64,000 bases of DNA from Kappaphycus alvarezii (lineage: Eukaryota > Rhodophyta > Florideophyceae > Gigartinales > Solieriaceae): the NCBI GenBank assembly GCA_002205965.3, contig NADL03000498.1, positions 372,001-436,000 on the forward strand, written 5' to 3'. Made by a program: the position numbers and the translations under genes. This document shows, piece by piece, positions 1 to 10,491 of this stretch (positions are counted from its first letter, which is position 1; the number at the start of each line of letters is the position of its first letter). The notes below the pieces were generated by a model. It worked only from the letters and a program-made list of their open reading frames with translations, was not told where the DNA came from and did not search any database.

Positions 1-1873
1 AAAAATGAAAAATGATAATTTCATTTCGCTAGCCGCATACTCGAACACATATAAATGAACAGCCCAAGGGGCACTGTCGGAGTTATGCAAAACTTCTCTG
101 CTTCGTGATCAATTGGTAGATGAAAACAATACAAATGTCCGCATGTTTAGCCATGCGACTGGATACACACATACCGTACGAGCACTTATGTCTATCCATC
201 ACACGGATTTTTTACTGGATTTAGTGATAACACTGAACATGTGCCCTTACATGAAAACAATAGTCATAAAGACATTAGCTGTTGACAGAAAAACTGGAGT
301 CGTAGACTTTTTTGGCTTTCGTATTGGCTAGGTATTTCGAATTCGTACAAGAAAATCTGAATCGTTTTCTTGATCTTGAGCGTTTGGGCAGACTACATAG
401 TTATAAATTCCTACGTGCCGGTAGTGACTCTCTCAATATTTTCCCCCTGTACTTGAGGACTAGTTACCTTATGAGATGGGGGTAGTGTGTGGTGTGGTTT
501 AGTATTTGACAGATATGGTCGTTTGTGGCCCGGAATATCCTGCAGGGTGACTAGTAGTACCTCTTATGACTACCAAGTTGATGCAAACATATAATATTTA
601 GTAGCATAGTTCTCGTAGTTTCATAAGGATATAGCTGGCATTTCTCTTCTCAGCGAGTGGTAAAAATTCAAATCCACACAATAAGTTCACGCTGTTGAAG
701 ACCAATCTATAATAGCTGTTACGCAATGAAAGAGATAGAAAATAATAGAGGCGCACGAACGGTATTACAAGAAAATTCCAGTCATGATCTGGTTCCAAAT
801 CACATGACAACACGTAGTCCATCGGTAAGGATTGAATCACACGTATAAAACATTTTTAACGGAACTATTTTGGCTTTAGCCACAAAAAAAGCCATGCCGA
901 AACTATACTTGAACTAATCTATTGGTTAACGTGTAGCACATTTAAAGTCTATGTTTACAATACTATACATGTTAAAAAATGCAGGTTTCGTATGGTAATG
1001 TACAGTTTTTATTTGCTTTAGGTCTCCTATGATCGCTACAAAAGGCGGCTTCTCTGCTGTTTTCGCAAAAAATGTTAGCCCACATCCCTTGAATATTCAT
1101 TGGTGCGTTTCAACCACTTGCGCTGGAGTGTTAAACTGAGAAGGAGATAGATTTTAGAAGGTTTCAGTAAAGTACACTAGATTGTAGCTGCCTTTCAATA
1201 TTTGAAACCTATTTATTGTGACCTATTTATTCCATGGAAAGAGTGAATTATCATTTAATTACTTTAGACTCTCCTGCGACGTATCAAAATTTCCAGTAAC
1301 ACTGAATCAAGCATCGGCTTGTACCTTTCCGAATAACTTCCTTGAGAATCGATAGTGGCTCATATACCAGTAGTAATTTCTAACTGAATGATGACTACAA
1401 ATCATGTTAGATTATCAAAAAACGTTTGTATCTTAGTTCATGTACTGTATTCCAGTTTAACGAAGAAGATTACTCTGAAACACGTCCCTGGGGGTAGTTG
1501 ACTTGTTCTCTGGTAAGTGAAAGACTTCACTTAATACAGACATGTGATCTCGCTTTCTTTACTATCTCTCGCAAACAAATAGTAAATTTAAATTGCACTA
1601 CCGAGTAGAAGCTTACTGTATATTCAATTTATAGCTTCTTATATTACCCGATGGCTGTAAACAATAGTTAAGACCGTGATTCCTTCTTTAAGCTGTGCTT
1701 ATGCACATTCAAGTCATAAATCTGATCAAAACCAATTTGAAATTGATTGAAAGTTGACTTTTCCGATAAGCAATGTGGCTACCGTACTGGGTCTTCAAAT
1801 ATCCTTCGTGTTTTAACAGTTTGCAATAAAGTCCTTAAGTGTAGACCTGCTCAATATCATATTATTTGATCCA
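1..1873. other. gene-poor DNA, no supportable gene
   Basis: Frames here are short and of AT-rich, low-information composition. I see no protein family and no RNA gene. The only structure recognised is one copy of the R2 repeat near 481-560, listed separately. Confidence 0.6.
481..560 (+). repeat. dispersed repeat R2, copy 1
   Basis: The core GATATGGTCG-TTGTGGCCCGGAATATCC recurs at 6001-6066 and 32821-32910. Copies 1 and 3 share a further stretch ending AGTAGTACCTCT. More diverged relatives occur in reverse orientation elsewhere (4555-4610, 4875-4930, 25955-26035, 28291-28385, 35700-35785, 60470-60535). Family unknown. It could be a SINE or an LTR remnant. No coding capacity is apparent. Confidence 0.75.
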
Positions 1874-2143
1874 TTGAGTTGTTATTTTTTGATCAGCCAG
1901 CGATTCACGATATTGTGGAAATTCTGCGCACATATCCCCAAATTTGAATCTTCCCACATTTTAGGCACTCATAGTTTGTTTGGAAAGGCTGTGGAAATAA
2001 TTAAATTTCGCCCGTGCGGCGAGGAAAAACTAATTGATGATACCATAATCGGCAGTAATACTTTGATCAGATTTAATCCAGCTAGATGTGCAGATGATTT
2101 TTTCGGAGACGCGAAAAACGCGTCGAGTATCTCATTTTTTTAA
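1874..2143 (+). pseudogene. possible gene remnant, unrecognised
   Basis: This is an 89-codon open frame whose second half has mixed, protein-like composition (HSLFGKAVEIIKF, RPCGEEKLIDD, RCADDFFGDAKNAS), unlike the repetitive frames around it. I do not recognise a family. The frame has no promoter signal that I can defend and no conserved neighbour. It may be a piece of an old transposon protein or a chance frame. An open frame of this length is not significant on its own. Confidence 0.2.
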
Positions 2144-2345
2144 ATTAGTTGTTCCCTTGAAATAATATGGGGCTTGCCCGTTTTAATTTACTTTGAAAAG
2201 GTAAAATAGGAGAGTAGGTGATCGTAGCTCGTATAGTGTAGCAAATAGGCCGGATGATACTTACTTAAGTTGTACGATGGTAGTGAGCATGTATGTGAAA
2301 GTTTGCAGCTGTCGCTGATAGCACTTTACTCTACAAGCAAGTATA

Positions 2346-2395
2346 GCGGAGGCCAACATGCAAACAAGCCGCGTTGGAGGCTACTGAAAATTCAC
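2346..2395 (+). repeat. dispersed repeat R7, copy 1
   Basis: The motif GGAGGCCA-C-GCAAACAAGC-GC-TTGGAGG-ACT is shared with 5270-5320 (same strand) and, more diverged, with 7745-7795 (opposite strand). Its nature is unknown. It could be the tail of a decayed transposon. Confidence 0.6.
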
Positions 2396-3954
2396 AGTAC
2401 CCTCTTAATGAATATCTTGCACCTCCAAAATCTGTTAATGTATTGAAAATATGGCAATTTCAGAAGCACTACTTGTAAAAAAATTATCAGCTCTGCAATT
2501 CCCTCTCACTTCATATGAATTTGTCTACAACGTTTTCAAATGTTTTGGAATTCTTTCATGATTAGTTTCAAGTTTTTCAATATTATTATCAGATTCATTC
2601 ATTCATAAAGGCAGCGTCAAAACTATAATATAACCACTGATTGAGCCCAAAATGAAATTTTCTGCGAAACTCCAAAATATCAACATGATGAAACTAACTG
2701 TATATATACTGACATAAGGTATGCAACTGTACCACCAAGGATGTTAAATAAGAAATGATAACTATTTAAAGGTCTTCTACAAGTTATACTTGCAAAATCT
2801 CCACTACAGTATTAGTTAATCTATGAAAACGAAACAATGTTTGAAATTGCGTCAGAATTAGCAATATTTCAGTCGCCAATTTTTAGAATCTAAACAGCTC
2901 TCAAAACAGATGTTCTATGGTAATGAGCACATTCTAGCACTAATAAATTCGTAACTATGAATAGTACTCCTAAATTTACATAACTGTTATAGGTAGACGT
3001 TAACAGGCTGTCGATGTTCTTGAAGTCAAAATTGTTGATATTAATACATAAAATATACAATTACTAAACGTAATTCTAAGATTAATGGCATATGAAAATC
3101 TTTTAAAATCACAGCAATGTTTTTAGGAGCAAAGTATTTGACGAAAAATTCCTCTACTGTTCACTGCATGACTACTAAGAGTGCACAAGTCATGAGCACT
3201 TTACCCAACCATCAATATACGCAATATGAGTACCACTGGCATTAGCTCATCCTCATCTATCGATTCAGATTAACAATTTGACTGATTAATAAATCGACCC
3301 GGATCTTTACTTCATCTTGTTCAAAGAATTTGAAAAAGGATTCTTATAGCAATCTAAATTCGTAGAAACAACGTTTACAGTGCGAAGCACAGTTCCTCAT
3401 TTGGCACTAGTACAGTACGTGTACATATAATAGAGTTATAGGAGATAATGAAACTTTTTCGAGCCAAAATGGAGTATTTCGAATCAAATAAAATTTTTCT
3501 TAGTTGCTTAAATATCCAAAATATCATGAGTCAATATCTAAAAAAGATTGGTTAGGTTGAAACGAGATAATTATTTTTTTTCTGAAATGTAAACCGAACT
3601 TACAGGTTTGAGTAAAGGAAATTTGAGCATATTTCTTGCTCCAAAACAAAATTGCAAACTTATCTATGAAGCTTCGCGGTCACATTTCCGCATTTTCTAA
3701 ATTGTATACCCAATTAATAATTGAACAAACTTCGTATCTGAAATGCAAGTGTCTGATAATATCATAGGGAGTCAGTGCAATTGAATAGACAGTATGGTCA
3801 GTTTTACTAAAATAAATAATGCAATTATGCTCTAAAAGATAATAATACTGCTCTTACAGCAAGAGTTTATTGATGATATCACGCATTACAGGTTGTATAC
3901 AATTAAATTATTGTAACTTAGGCTCATGACTCACATTACCCATTATCCTGAGCA
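2396..3954. other. AT-rich spacer, nothing recognised
   Basis: AT-rich DNA with stops in all frames. No repeat from elsewhere in the window, RNA gene or protein motif was seen. Confidence 0.6.
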
Positions 3955-4050
3955 TGTCTAGCAAACACCAGGGGATAGCCGAACGGCACTTTTCAAAAAT
4001 TTAAAGAACCAAATCATTCCCGTTGTAGTTTAATCACTTTCAAATATGTT
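3955..4050 (+). repeat. dispersed repeat R4, copy 1
   Basis: The motif AGCAAACACCAGGGGATAGC followed by CGAACGGCACTTTTC and a run ending AAGAACCAAATCATTCC matches 60085-60175 closely. A shorter match lies at 10950-10981 (CCAAACACCAGGGGAGC). At 60 kb the R4 copy sits directly beside an R3 copy, so the two may be parts of one larger element. Confidence 0.65.
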
Positions 4051-4264
4051 GATTAGCCATGATTTATTCCAAGATAAACACTCAAACCTTCCCCTTTATT
4101 TGATCTTTTTAGAAAGGACTGACTAGAATCATCTAAAAGACACATTCAAGATCGGGCTTAAATCACGGATGCCTGGAGTGATACTGGTGAATGAATCAAA
4201 AAGTATATCTCTTGAGACCTACGTGAATGTCACATAAGTCTTAACACAACATCGTGTCGCAGCG

Positions 4265-4400
4265 GTAGCGATATCCAATGGGGGATGCCTGTTGGCTGGC
4301 CTCCAGCCAGTTTTCTAGCGTTTTGACGGCTTCCTACCTATCCTTTACATTGTAAGCTTTTACCGATCCCATGGCATCCCTCATGGAACAGCTGACCTCA
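4265..4400 (+). repeat. LINE 3' tail, family L-a
   Basis: The block CCTGTTGGCTGGCCTCCAGCC plus AGTTTTCTAGCG and the following GACGGCTT is the same tail that follows the LINE C-terminal coding segment at 26480-27080 (CCCCTAGCCGGCCTCGAGCC, AGTCTTCTAGCG). Other copies are at 7895-7965 (minus) and 19205-19240. I infer a 5'-truncated non-LTR retrotransposon fossil carrying only its last codons and 3' UTR. Confidence 0.6.
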
Positions 4401-5111
4401 TTTTTCATAGATTAAAAACACCCCTAATTCCCACTATTCTTTGCAATCTCGCAAATGAAATTCACAATGATATAGAACGTAATGAAGAGTAGGACCACAG
4501 ACTAAGAATCCCCTCACTACACCATGTTTACAACGTAGTCACTATCTGGGTAACTCTGGAACTTAGCCGTACGTATCTTCCAAATGTAAACCACCCAAAC
4601 ATTTCCCCGACACCAAAAGAAACAGAACTTTCTCCTTGGACCAATTATACTGCAACATTGCAATCACAGAAAATCAACCCCACCTTTCTCCTTTCTTAGT
4701 TTGCGGAAATGCCTCTTTTCAACGAGTCGTATATCATAAATCATTGTTTGAATGCAAGTTCATAGTAATCCCAATCTTAGCACAACTCAACAAAGCCCAT
4801 CAACCCCCACAGCAACAATTACTTATTGGTTTTTGATTTAAAGGAACACAAATTTCGCTACTACTGGTCACCCTCTGGTATATTCCTGGCCACAACCAGC
4901 CATATCTTTCAAATATAAATCCAACCCATTCTTGAATGAATGAAGTAAAGTTTCTTCATTCCACCCCAAATATCACTTATTCTTTCCAGGACAATACTCA
5001 ATAGATCGGCGACTACCACTTACTGAAAATTTCAGAACTTTAGGAGGTCCTACTTACTGTGCGGGGGGGGGTCCTTTTAATTTGTTCAATAACCTGAACC
5101 ATACAGGTAGT
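4401..5111. other. spacer with reversed R2-like fragments
   Basis: No gene is supportable. Two diverged R2-like segments in reverse orientation are visible: near 4570-4610 (TCTTCCAAATGTAAACCACCC) and 4880-4930 (CCTGGCCACAACCAGCCATATC). Confidence 0.5.
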
Positions 5112-5200
5112 GTGAAATTGGGGGTTAATTTACTGTGGTAGATATGTGGGTTGGTACCCAGTAAATATGTACCGGAGCGTAGATACCGTATATTGGCCAA
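5112..5200 (+). repeat. dispersed repeat R3, copy 1
   Basis: About 89 bp. The unit includes TTTACTGTGGTAGATATG, GGTTGGTACCCAGTAAAT, TGTACCGGAGCGTAGATACC and GTATATTGGCCAA. Copy 2 lies 330 bp downstream in the same orientation (5531-5618) and copy 3 at 60185-60270. Copies 1 and 2 are nearly identical, so they are young relative to other repeats here. They bracket R7 copy 2 and a perfect palindrome. Confidence 0.85.
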
Positions 5201-5269
5201 GCCATTTGCGAAACCGTACAATGCATCGAAAACTGTAGATGGCACTCCAATCTACTAGAAGGTGGAAGG

Positions 5270-5320
5270 GAGGCCAGCCAGCAAACAAGCAGCATTGGAG
5301 GTGACTACAGGTAGTTGTTA
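5270..5320 (+). repeat. dispersed repeat R7, copy 2
   Basis: Contains GGAGGCCAGCCAGCAAACAA followed by GCAGCATTGGAGGTGACTAC. It matches 2346-2395 and, on the other strand, 7745-7795. It lies between the two tandemly oriented R3 copies. Confidence 0.6.
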
Positions 5321-5468
5321 CGCTAGTTACTGTACAAAAGATACTGCATGAGAATGTGCTGCGTTGTGAACATGTGCCCTTCAAATGGCAGTAAAGCAGC
5401 AATAGGAAAAAATTATTTACTTCTAACCACACAAGAGTAAATTGACGAGGGTTTCAACTGCTATATGT

Positions 5469-5488
5469 ACAGTACAGTACTGTACTGT
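5469..5488. repeat. 20-bp perfect palindrome
   Basis: The sequence is ACAGTACAGT followed by its exact reverse complement ACTGTACTGT, with no spacer. The symmetry stops at the next base on each side. It could extrude as a short cruciform or bind a dimeric protein. No function can be assigned. Confidence 0.8.
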
Positions 5489-5530
5489 GGTTATATGGTA
5501 AGGAATAGGCTTTAATCTTTTTCTAAATAG

Positions 5531-5618
5531 TAAAATTGGGGGTTAATTTACTGTGGTAGATATGTGGGTTGGTACCTAGTAAATTTGTACCGGAGCGTAG
5601 ATACCGTATATTGGCCAA
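5531..5618 (+). repeat. dispersed repeat R3, copy 2
   Basis: Nearly identical to copy 1 over its whole length, differing at only a few bases, and in the same orientation. The pair could be the terminal repeats of a small element of about 500 bp (5112-5618) or a local duplication. Confidence 0.85.
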
Positions 5619-6000
5619 TTAATCTTCAGCCACGTTTTTGTGAAGGTTTTGTCCCAATAACGCTTGATCCATTAGGAAACTAGTGGCGTAACGTTAGGCA
5701 ATTAACCTTCTTTCCAGATAATAAGCGACCCAACTTTTCCCAATTTGTAGGAAACGCTTCATGGAAATCTTACAAAGAAGATGTTGCTGAGACTAGGTTT
5801 GACTACAGACTTTTATGCACGTGCTGCGTAGTTTTTAGTTCGTCATGTCTCGTGTTACATTCTCCACCTTCGTCAAACACCTGCGGTTCTCAGCCTACTA
5901 AATTCTCACAGTGAACAAAAGCCCTATTTGCAATCCGTATTGTCACAGTGAGAAAGTATGGGTGTTTTAGTCTTGGTAGACATGTTCTACTCTATTCCAA

Positions 6001-6066
6001 AGGGGGGGATGTGGGGTACTTTAGTGTTTGAACGATATGGTCGGTTGTGGCCCGGAATATCCCAAA
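6001..6066 (+). repeat. dispersed repeat R2, copy 2
   Basis: Contains GTGGGGTACTTTAGTGTTTG, CGATATGGTCGGTTGTGGCC and CGGAATATCC. It lies about 300 bp beyond the 3' end of the minus-strand kinase gene. Similar words just upstream (GGGTGTTTTAGTCTTGGTAG at about 5960) suggest an internal subrepeat. Confidence 0.8.
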
Positions 6067-6369
6067 ATACTCGAGACAACTACAATCGACCCATAGTGCA
6101 ATCTATCACAGTAATCGGGGAGGAACTATGGAGAAAAGTGTTGTCAGATGCATTTCGCAGTTCTTTGATGCGTTTTTATGGGAATGGGTAGAAACGCTTA
6201 TAATCTTTCCGCGACTTCGTTACCCGTATTGTGTTTAATCTCCAAGTGGTGCAGGCGCGACAGGTTTCCATTCGCCGCCCCCATTCATAGCTAATTTCTG
6301 AATACCCTCCGCAGGGTTCCGTGCCATACTGTACAACTCATAAAGATTTACCACTACTATGATCTTTCT

Positions 6370-7443
6370 CTATATAGTCATTCCGTACTTTCTGTAAAGA
6401 GCGCCTGAAAATAGTGTTTCTACATAACCATGATTGACACGACTGGAGAACGATAAAGAGTCAAGATAATAGAAGAAAGTCTCCATTTCGCGGCTCATGC
6501 CTTTGCAAAGAGATCGAATTGAAGTCTTTTCTTTGCTTCGTTTCATTCTGGATGCCGTCCTACGAAATTTTGAGCATAAATGACCCTCCCACGGTAGTCG
6601 ACCTTTGTACATTTCAACCATAGAGTATCCCAAAGAAAAGAAGTCATCACGAAAAGAGGCTTCAATGCGATCATGGCAGTTTGGCGAAGCATATAACACA
6701 TCTCCAGCGATTCTACTGAGCGAACTGATACGAGTGTTTCCACGGTCATAACGAGCCATTTCATATGTCTTCGCAAGACCATAATCAACTAAGAATATTT
6801 CTTCTTGGTTCTCCGCCCCATAAAGAATGTTGCCCGGCTTAACATCCCTGTGAAGCCACCCAGCATCATGGATTGTTTTGAGACTTCTGTTTATCTTTAT
6901 ACCTGCTATCAAAACGTCACGAATCGAATACGTCCTGTAGTCTCTTAGGCGATCTTCCAGGGAGCTCCCAAGCAAATCAATAATCAGCACTCTCTTACCA
7001 TCCCAATCACCGTAATAACGATAGTTTGGTATATTCGAACGGTGGTTCAGTCTGCCCAGGTCTGAGTATACATGCTCCTCATTTTCAAGCATAGAAATTC
7101 CACTGGACGATTCGGCTACTTTTGCAGCGTATGCGATTCCCGTCTCTATATCTGTAACCTTGTATACTTTTCCGAACGAGCCTTCTCCGAGTTTATGACC
7201 TAGTTGAAATCGGGAGAAAACTAAACACCCGTACCCCCACTGGTCCCCTGGACCAGCATCGTTTGTAACCGAACCTTGCCCTCTTGAAGTGTAAGCCCTA
7301 TCGCCCGAACGACAGGTTTGATATGTTTGGTGTCTATCTGGACTTTGCCCTCTTGATCGGTGAGGTCTGGAACCTGAATGATGATGTCGGTAGTTATAGC
7401 TTCTATTTCTGCTTTTCCTTCTTCGGTTTCGGCGACGAAGCAT
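6370..7443 (-). CDS. casein kinase 1-like protein kinase, divergent
   Basis: Intact 357-codon frame for a Ser/Thr kinase that transfers phosphate from ATP. Residues 1-75 form a basic Arg/Ser/Tyr/His-rich tail starting MLRRRNRRRK. The kinase domain runs from about residue 79 to 345. It has the glycine loop GEGSFGKVY (86-94), the lysine in AAK (108), the catalytic loop HRDVKPGN (198-205), the metal-binding DYG (220-222), RDDFFSLGY (265-273) and GRLPWEG (281-287). The LLGSSLED, SLGY and LPWEG blocks are those of the casein kinase 1 family. The activation segment reads GDVLYASPNCH where typical CK1 has GTARYASINTH, and the usual IPYRE motif is not evident. The start was chosen because the paralogue at 31.6 kb begins with the same MLRR and shares a YRH motif. 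A TATA box lies 59 bp upstream. Intronless. The substrate is unknown. The basic tail suggests nucleic-acid or membrane contact, or nuclear import, but this is inference. Confidence 0.92.
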   Translation of the reverse strand: MLRRRNRRRKSRNRSYNYRHHHSGSRPHRSRGQSPDRHQTYQTCRSGDRAYTSRGQGSVTNDAGPGDQWGYGCLVFSRFQLGHKLGEGSFGKVYKVTDIETGIAYAAKVAESSSGISMLENEEHVYSDLGRLNHRSNIPNYRYYGDWDGKRVLIIDLLGSSLEDRLRDYRTYSIRDVLIAGIKINRSLKTIHDAGWLHRDVKPGNILYGAENQEEIFLVDYGLAKTYEMARYDRGNTRISSLSRIAGDVLYASPNCHDRIEASFRDDFFSLGYSMVEMYKGRLPWEGHLCSKFRRTASRMKRSKEKTSIRSLCKGMSREMETFFYYLDSLSFSSRVNHGYVETLFSGALYRKYGMTI

Positions 7444-7501
7444 GATATATATAGATGTAGAGATTTGTTAGTGAAGTATGAGAAATATAAAGCCTAAGGT
7501 T

Positions 7502-7510
7502 CTTTATATA
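7502..7510 (-). promoter_or_regulatory. TATA box of the minus-strand kinase
   Basis: On the minus strand TATATAAAG begins 67 bp upstream of the ATG of the kinase gene, within CCATATATAAAGAACC. Transcription starting about 30 bp downstream would leave a short 5' UTR. The second kinase gene has a comparable TATATAAAT. Confidence 0.55.
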
Positions 7511-7744
7511 TGGCTCAGAGCTCTTTCGCACTAGCAAAAAACGGGGAACGTCTTTCCATTTCTTAGAATTACCTCGCAACTTTTACCTGGCATTGCTTTG
7601 CGATTGTCGGTCCAGGACTAAATTCACACAATTAAGTATAAGAACAGGCAGCCTACGCCGTCGTCAAGGAACTTGTGAGAACCGCGGCTAGCTGTGCGAT
7701 AGAACGGGTTTCGAGGATGCAGTGTATCCCTTTCCTGCGACACT

Positions 7745-7795
7745 CCGCATTGGCAGTAACCTCCAATGTGAATTGTTTGCTTGCTGCTAGAGGAG
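7745..7795 (-). repeat. dispersed repeat R7, copy 3 (diverged)
   Basis: On the minus strand this reads TAGCAGCAAGCAAACAATTC then ACATTGGAGGTTACTGCC, recognisably the R7 motif of 2346-2395 and 5270-5320 with several substitutions. Confidence 0.45.
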
Positions 7796-7894
7796 AAAAA
7801 TTTGGGTGCTTAATTGATTGAAAAATAGGTTCGCTTATGTTCCAAAGCGCACCAAGTAATTAGTACAAGTGGTCGGCATGGTGGACATAAGAAA

Positions 7895-7965
7895 TGGAAT
7901 TAGTCCGGTTCAAGCTCGCTAAATAACTGGCTCGAGGCCAGCTAGCAGGCTGGTAGAGTGAAGTG
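7895..7965 (-). repeat. LINE 3' tail, family L-a, reversed
   Basis: On the minus strand this reads CTGCTAGCTGGCCTCGAGCC, AGTTATTTAGCG and AGCTTGAACCGG. The same order occurs at 26960-27005 just after the LINE C-terminal codons. Only the extreme 3' end is present, as expected of a 5'-truncated insertion. Confidence 0.6.
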
Positions 7966-9835
7966 CTACCAATTACTGCCGCAACCTTTCAGGTACATGC
8001 ACACTGCTATATAACTTGAATGTGTATCGGACAGCCTATCTGTTACAATAAATGAGTTCCCCGTACCCCTGCTGTATAAGAACAGGGGAAAAGTAGGTTA
8101 GTTTGTTGCTTAGGAAGAATATTCCGCAGTTTTGCCGAGATAGTGGTTGACTTCAAACTGCTGGTTTTTGGTCTATGTGTTTATCAATCAGTTCCCTCTT
8201 CATTTCATTTACATCTGTTGTAGTAAACGAAACACCTTTCCCCTGTTTTACTAAATTTGAACCTACTGGATACGCCCGACATGAAAAGGATGTTTCACAT
8301 TCCAATGACCTCTCAGTTCCTAAATTCATTGTCGTTCCCACTTCCGTTTCATTTTGAAACAGAACCAAATGCAATCATCGCCGAAATTGCTATGAACGTC
8401 GCTGTGGAACCAACGGAATTTTTGATAGGAAGAGGGCGGATTTCGCAAATGGACGCCGAGACAGCCGTTTACCATTGTTCTCAAGCAGCATATCCTAAAT
8501 TCGTGTAGCAGATGCTGGACATACAATACAGGTTTAAATAGACGACCAATCTTTTCTAATAAGTGACCTGCAGCAGTATTTTTTGAAAGTTTCAGCTCTA
8601 CAGGTAAAATTATATTAATTTTTCTTTTCTTAGAACTCGTAAAGCGGAAAAATGGGGGCTTCTTTATTGAGATGTATGGATTGGTGGAACCCATCTGGAG
8701 TTGCAAATCTGCATGTCATATTAAATAAATGTACCGATGGTCGAAGCAATGTACAAATCATTGCTGTCGAATGCTAGCACCAGCAAAAGTCTACCAGAAA
8801 ATCCTCGTAAAGATTCCCCTCCACCAACTTCGATTAATGGACCAGTACATTCTCATCTCTCCCAAGTCTCACAATATACTCACTCCATATTGTCCCTAGC
8901 TTCTGGGGTACTAAAAAGGGCAAGAAAAAGAGAGAAAAAGGATAGCGTACCACATAGCATCTCAAGACATCTTCGAAATAGAGCCATTGAGTGGAGTATA
9001 GCTGATCAGGCCGGTAGTAATTAATTCTACTCACCTGAAAACTAGCCCACACTCGTTACTTTCTGCAATGTTCGTGCTTTCGTACTTAACGCCTTAACCT
9101 GTCGTTCCAAGGCAAAGCCATAAGAAAACCTATAGGACCCAGTTCTTTGTAATAATCGTAGTTAAACAACTATAAATTTGACTTTGGTATCAGATAGCTG
9201 AATCACAAACTGGAGGCTCTGGATACCCGTATTTGGAGAAATTCGGACCTGTTTTCATTTACAGCTAGCAGATAATTCTGTGGAAGAAGAAATGCTCTGT
9301 TGCTCAAATTGTATATCCTCAAAAAAGTTTGAATACAAGTTCACAGGACTCTTAACCTTCGCCCCACTTGAAGAAACGTTCAGCCACCACTCGCAATAAA
9401 CTAACATTTAAGCTATTTACATTTACTTCAGTACGAGCTCATTAACAATTTTTTCTGTTTGGCACACGACTTTTTCATTAGGCATTCTTCTACAACGACA
9501 CTCGGCGTTGATGTTGAAAAACTTAAAGGGGGACAAAAAAAATCTTCTCCAATGAGTGTAACAAGTTGAAGAGACAACAAAGGAAGAGCGAATACACGTC
9601 AGAATGCGAAAGCTCGCCATGCTATGTTAGGCAAAACTTGGTTGCTCCCTTTTTACTCTTTGACCCAGAAAGGATCTGGTTACTTATAGTCGTATCGTAA
9701 CAGTAAATTAGAGGCGGAATCGATCCCCATTCGTTAGAAAGATGGTCAAAAGAATGCAAACGGAAGCAGATTCGAATTAGTCACCCATTCGAATTGAACT
9801 ATATCCGAATTTGAAATCACAACAGGCAGTAGATC
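7966..9835. other. spacer with unrecognised open frames
   Basis: Several frames of 60-125 codons overlap on both strands (8257-8508 plus, 8326-8706 minus, 8737-9024 plus). The plus frame at 8737-9024 has a fairly protein-like, Ser/Lys-rich composition. None shows a family motif, a consistent promoter or continuity with neighbours. They may be eroded transposon coding sequence. I do not call a gene here. Confidence 0.4.
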
Positions 9836-10029
9836 CTAATGCGAGTTGACGCATGACATGATGACCTACCAGAGGGCACGTCACTGTGGGAGCTCCCATA
9901 TTCCTAGCACACTCCCGTCTGTGATGTCTAAGGACAACTCAAATAGAAATACTACTGCGTGTTTGGGGCTATTACCCACTGAGGACCATCATGGCTGACT
10001 TCATAGGTCTCTAAGAGCCGCTGCAATGC

Positions 10030-10490
10030 ATTTTTTCCACAGATCTTTGTGAGTTAGTCAGCAATGTTATATTTGGACTGAATTAGTGCGACATTAGAAA
10101 TTTCTTTCTCATGGCAGGCTTTCCGGGCTGCCGCAATGTCAACCATGAGTCGACGTTCAGTTGTGTATCGAGATCTAGTAAGCACATCAAAGACCTGTTT
10201 GCTGTCTGTAAACATTAGTAGGGGAATGGATTGACCCAGAAGTCGTTTCAAATCATGGCGGATCAGAAATGCACACTCAAATCCATCAACGAAGGAAAGT
10301 GTGTCTCCGGCAATGCACGAGCGGAGGATGCGTCGGGACTTGTAAGAACAGAAATGAATAATTGCACAGCGATTACTAGCATCAGCTATTAGAATGATAA
10401 AGCCAAGTTAAGCGTTACCGTCAGGGTGATTGTTGTTAGATGAATCAGAATATACCAACCAGCGGAGAGATTCTTGACCTAATTGATATG
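10030..10490 (-). mobile_element. Ty1/Copia fossil, RNase H end
   Basis: On the minus strand the Copia RNase H signature is clear: SLRWLVYSDSSNNN near the right end, then FTDSKQVFDVLTRSRYTTER and RRLMVDIAAARKA, ending in the NIAD region that closes Copia pol. Only this 3' end of pol remains next to R1. It is plainly a broken fossil. LTRs are not resolved. It belongs to the same lineage as the plus-strand copy starting at 11.9 kb, judging by shared peptide blocks, so the two lie in divergent orientation about 1.4 kb apart. Confidence 0.85.
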
Positions 10491-10491
10491 T

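Noticed and set aside
6543-6788. Second minus-strand frame overlapping the kinase.
   Set aside because: It is an out-of-frame shadow of the kinase coding sequence and has no motif.
8040-8100. CCCCTG...CAGGGG hairpin as a terminator.
   Set aside because: The stem is only about 6 bp, there is no gene upstream, and hairpin terminators are not expected in a eukaryotic nuclear genome.
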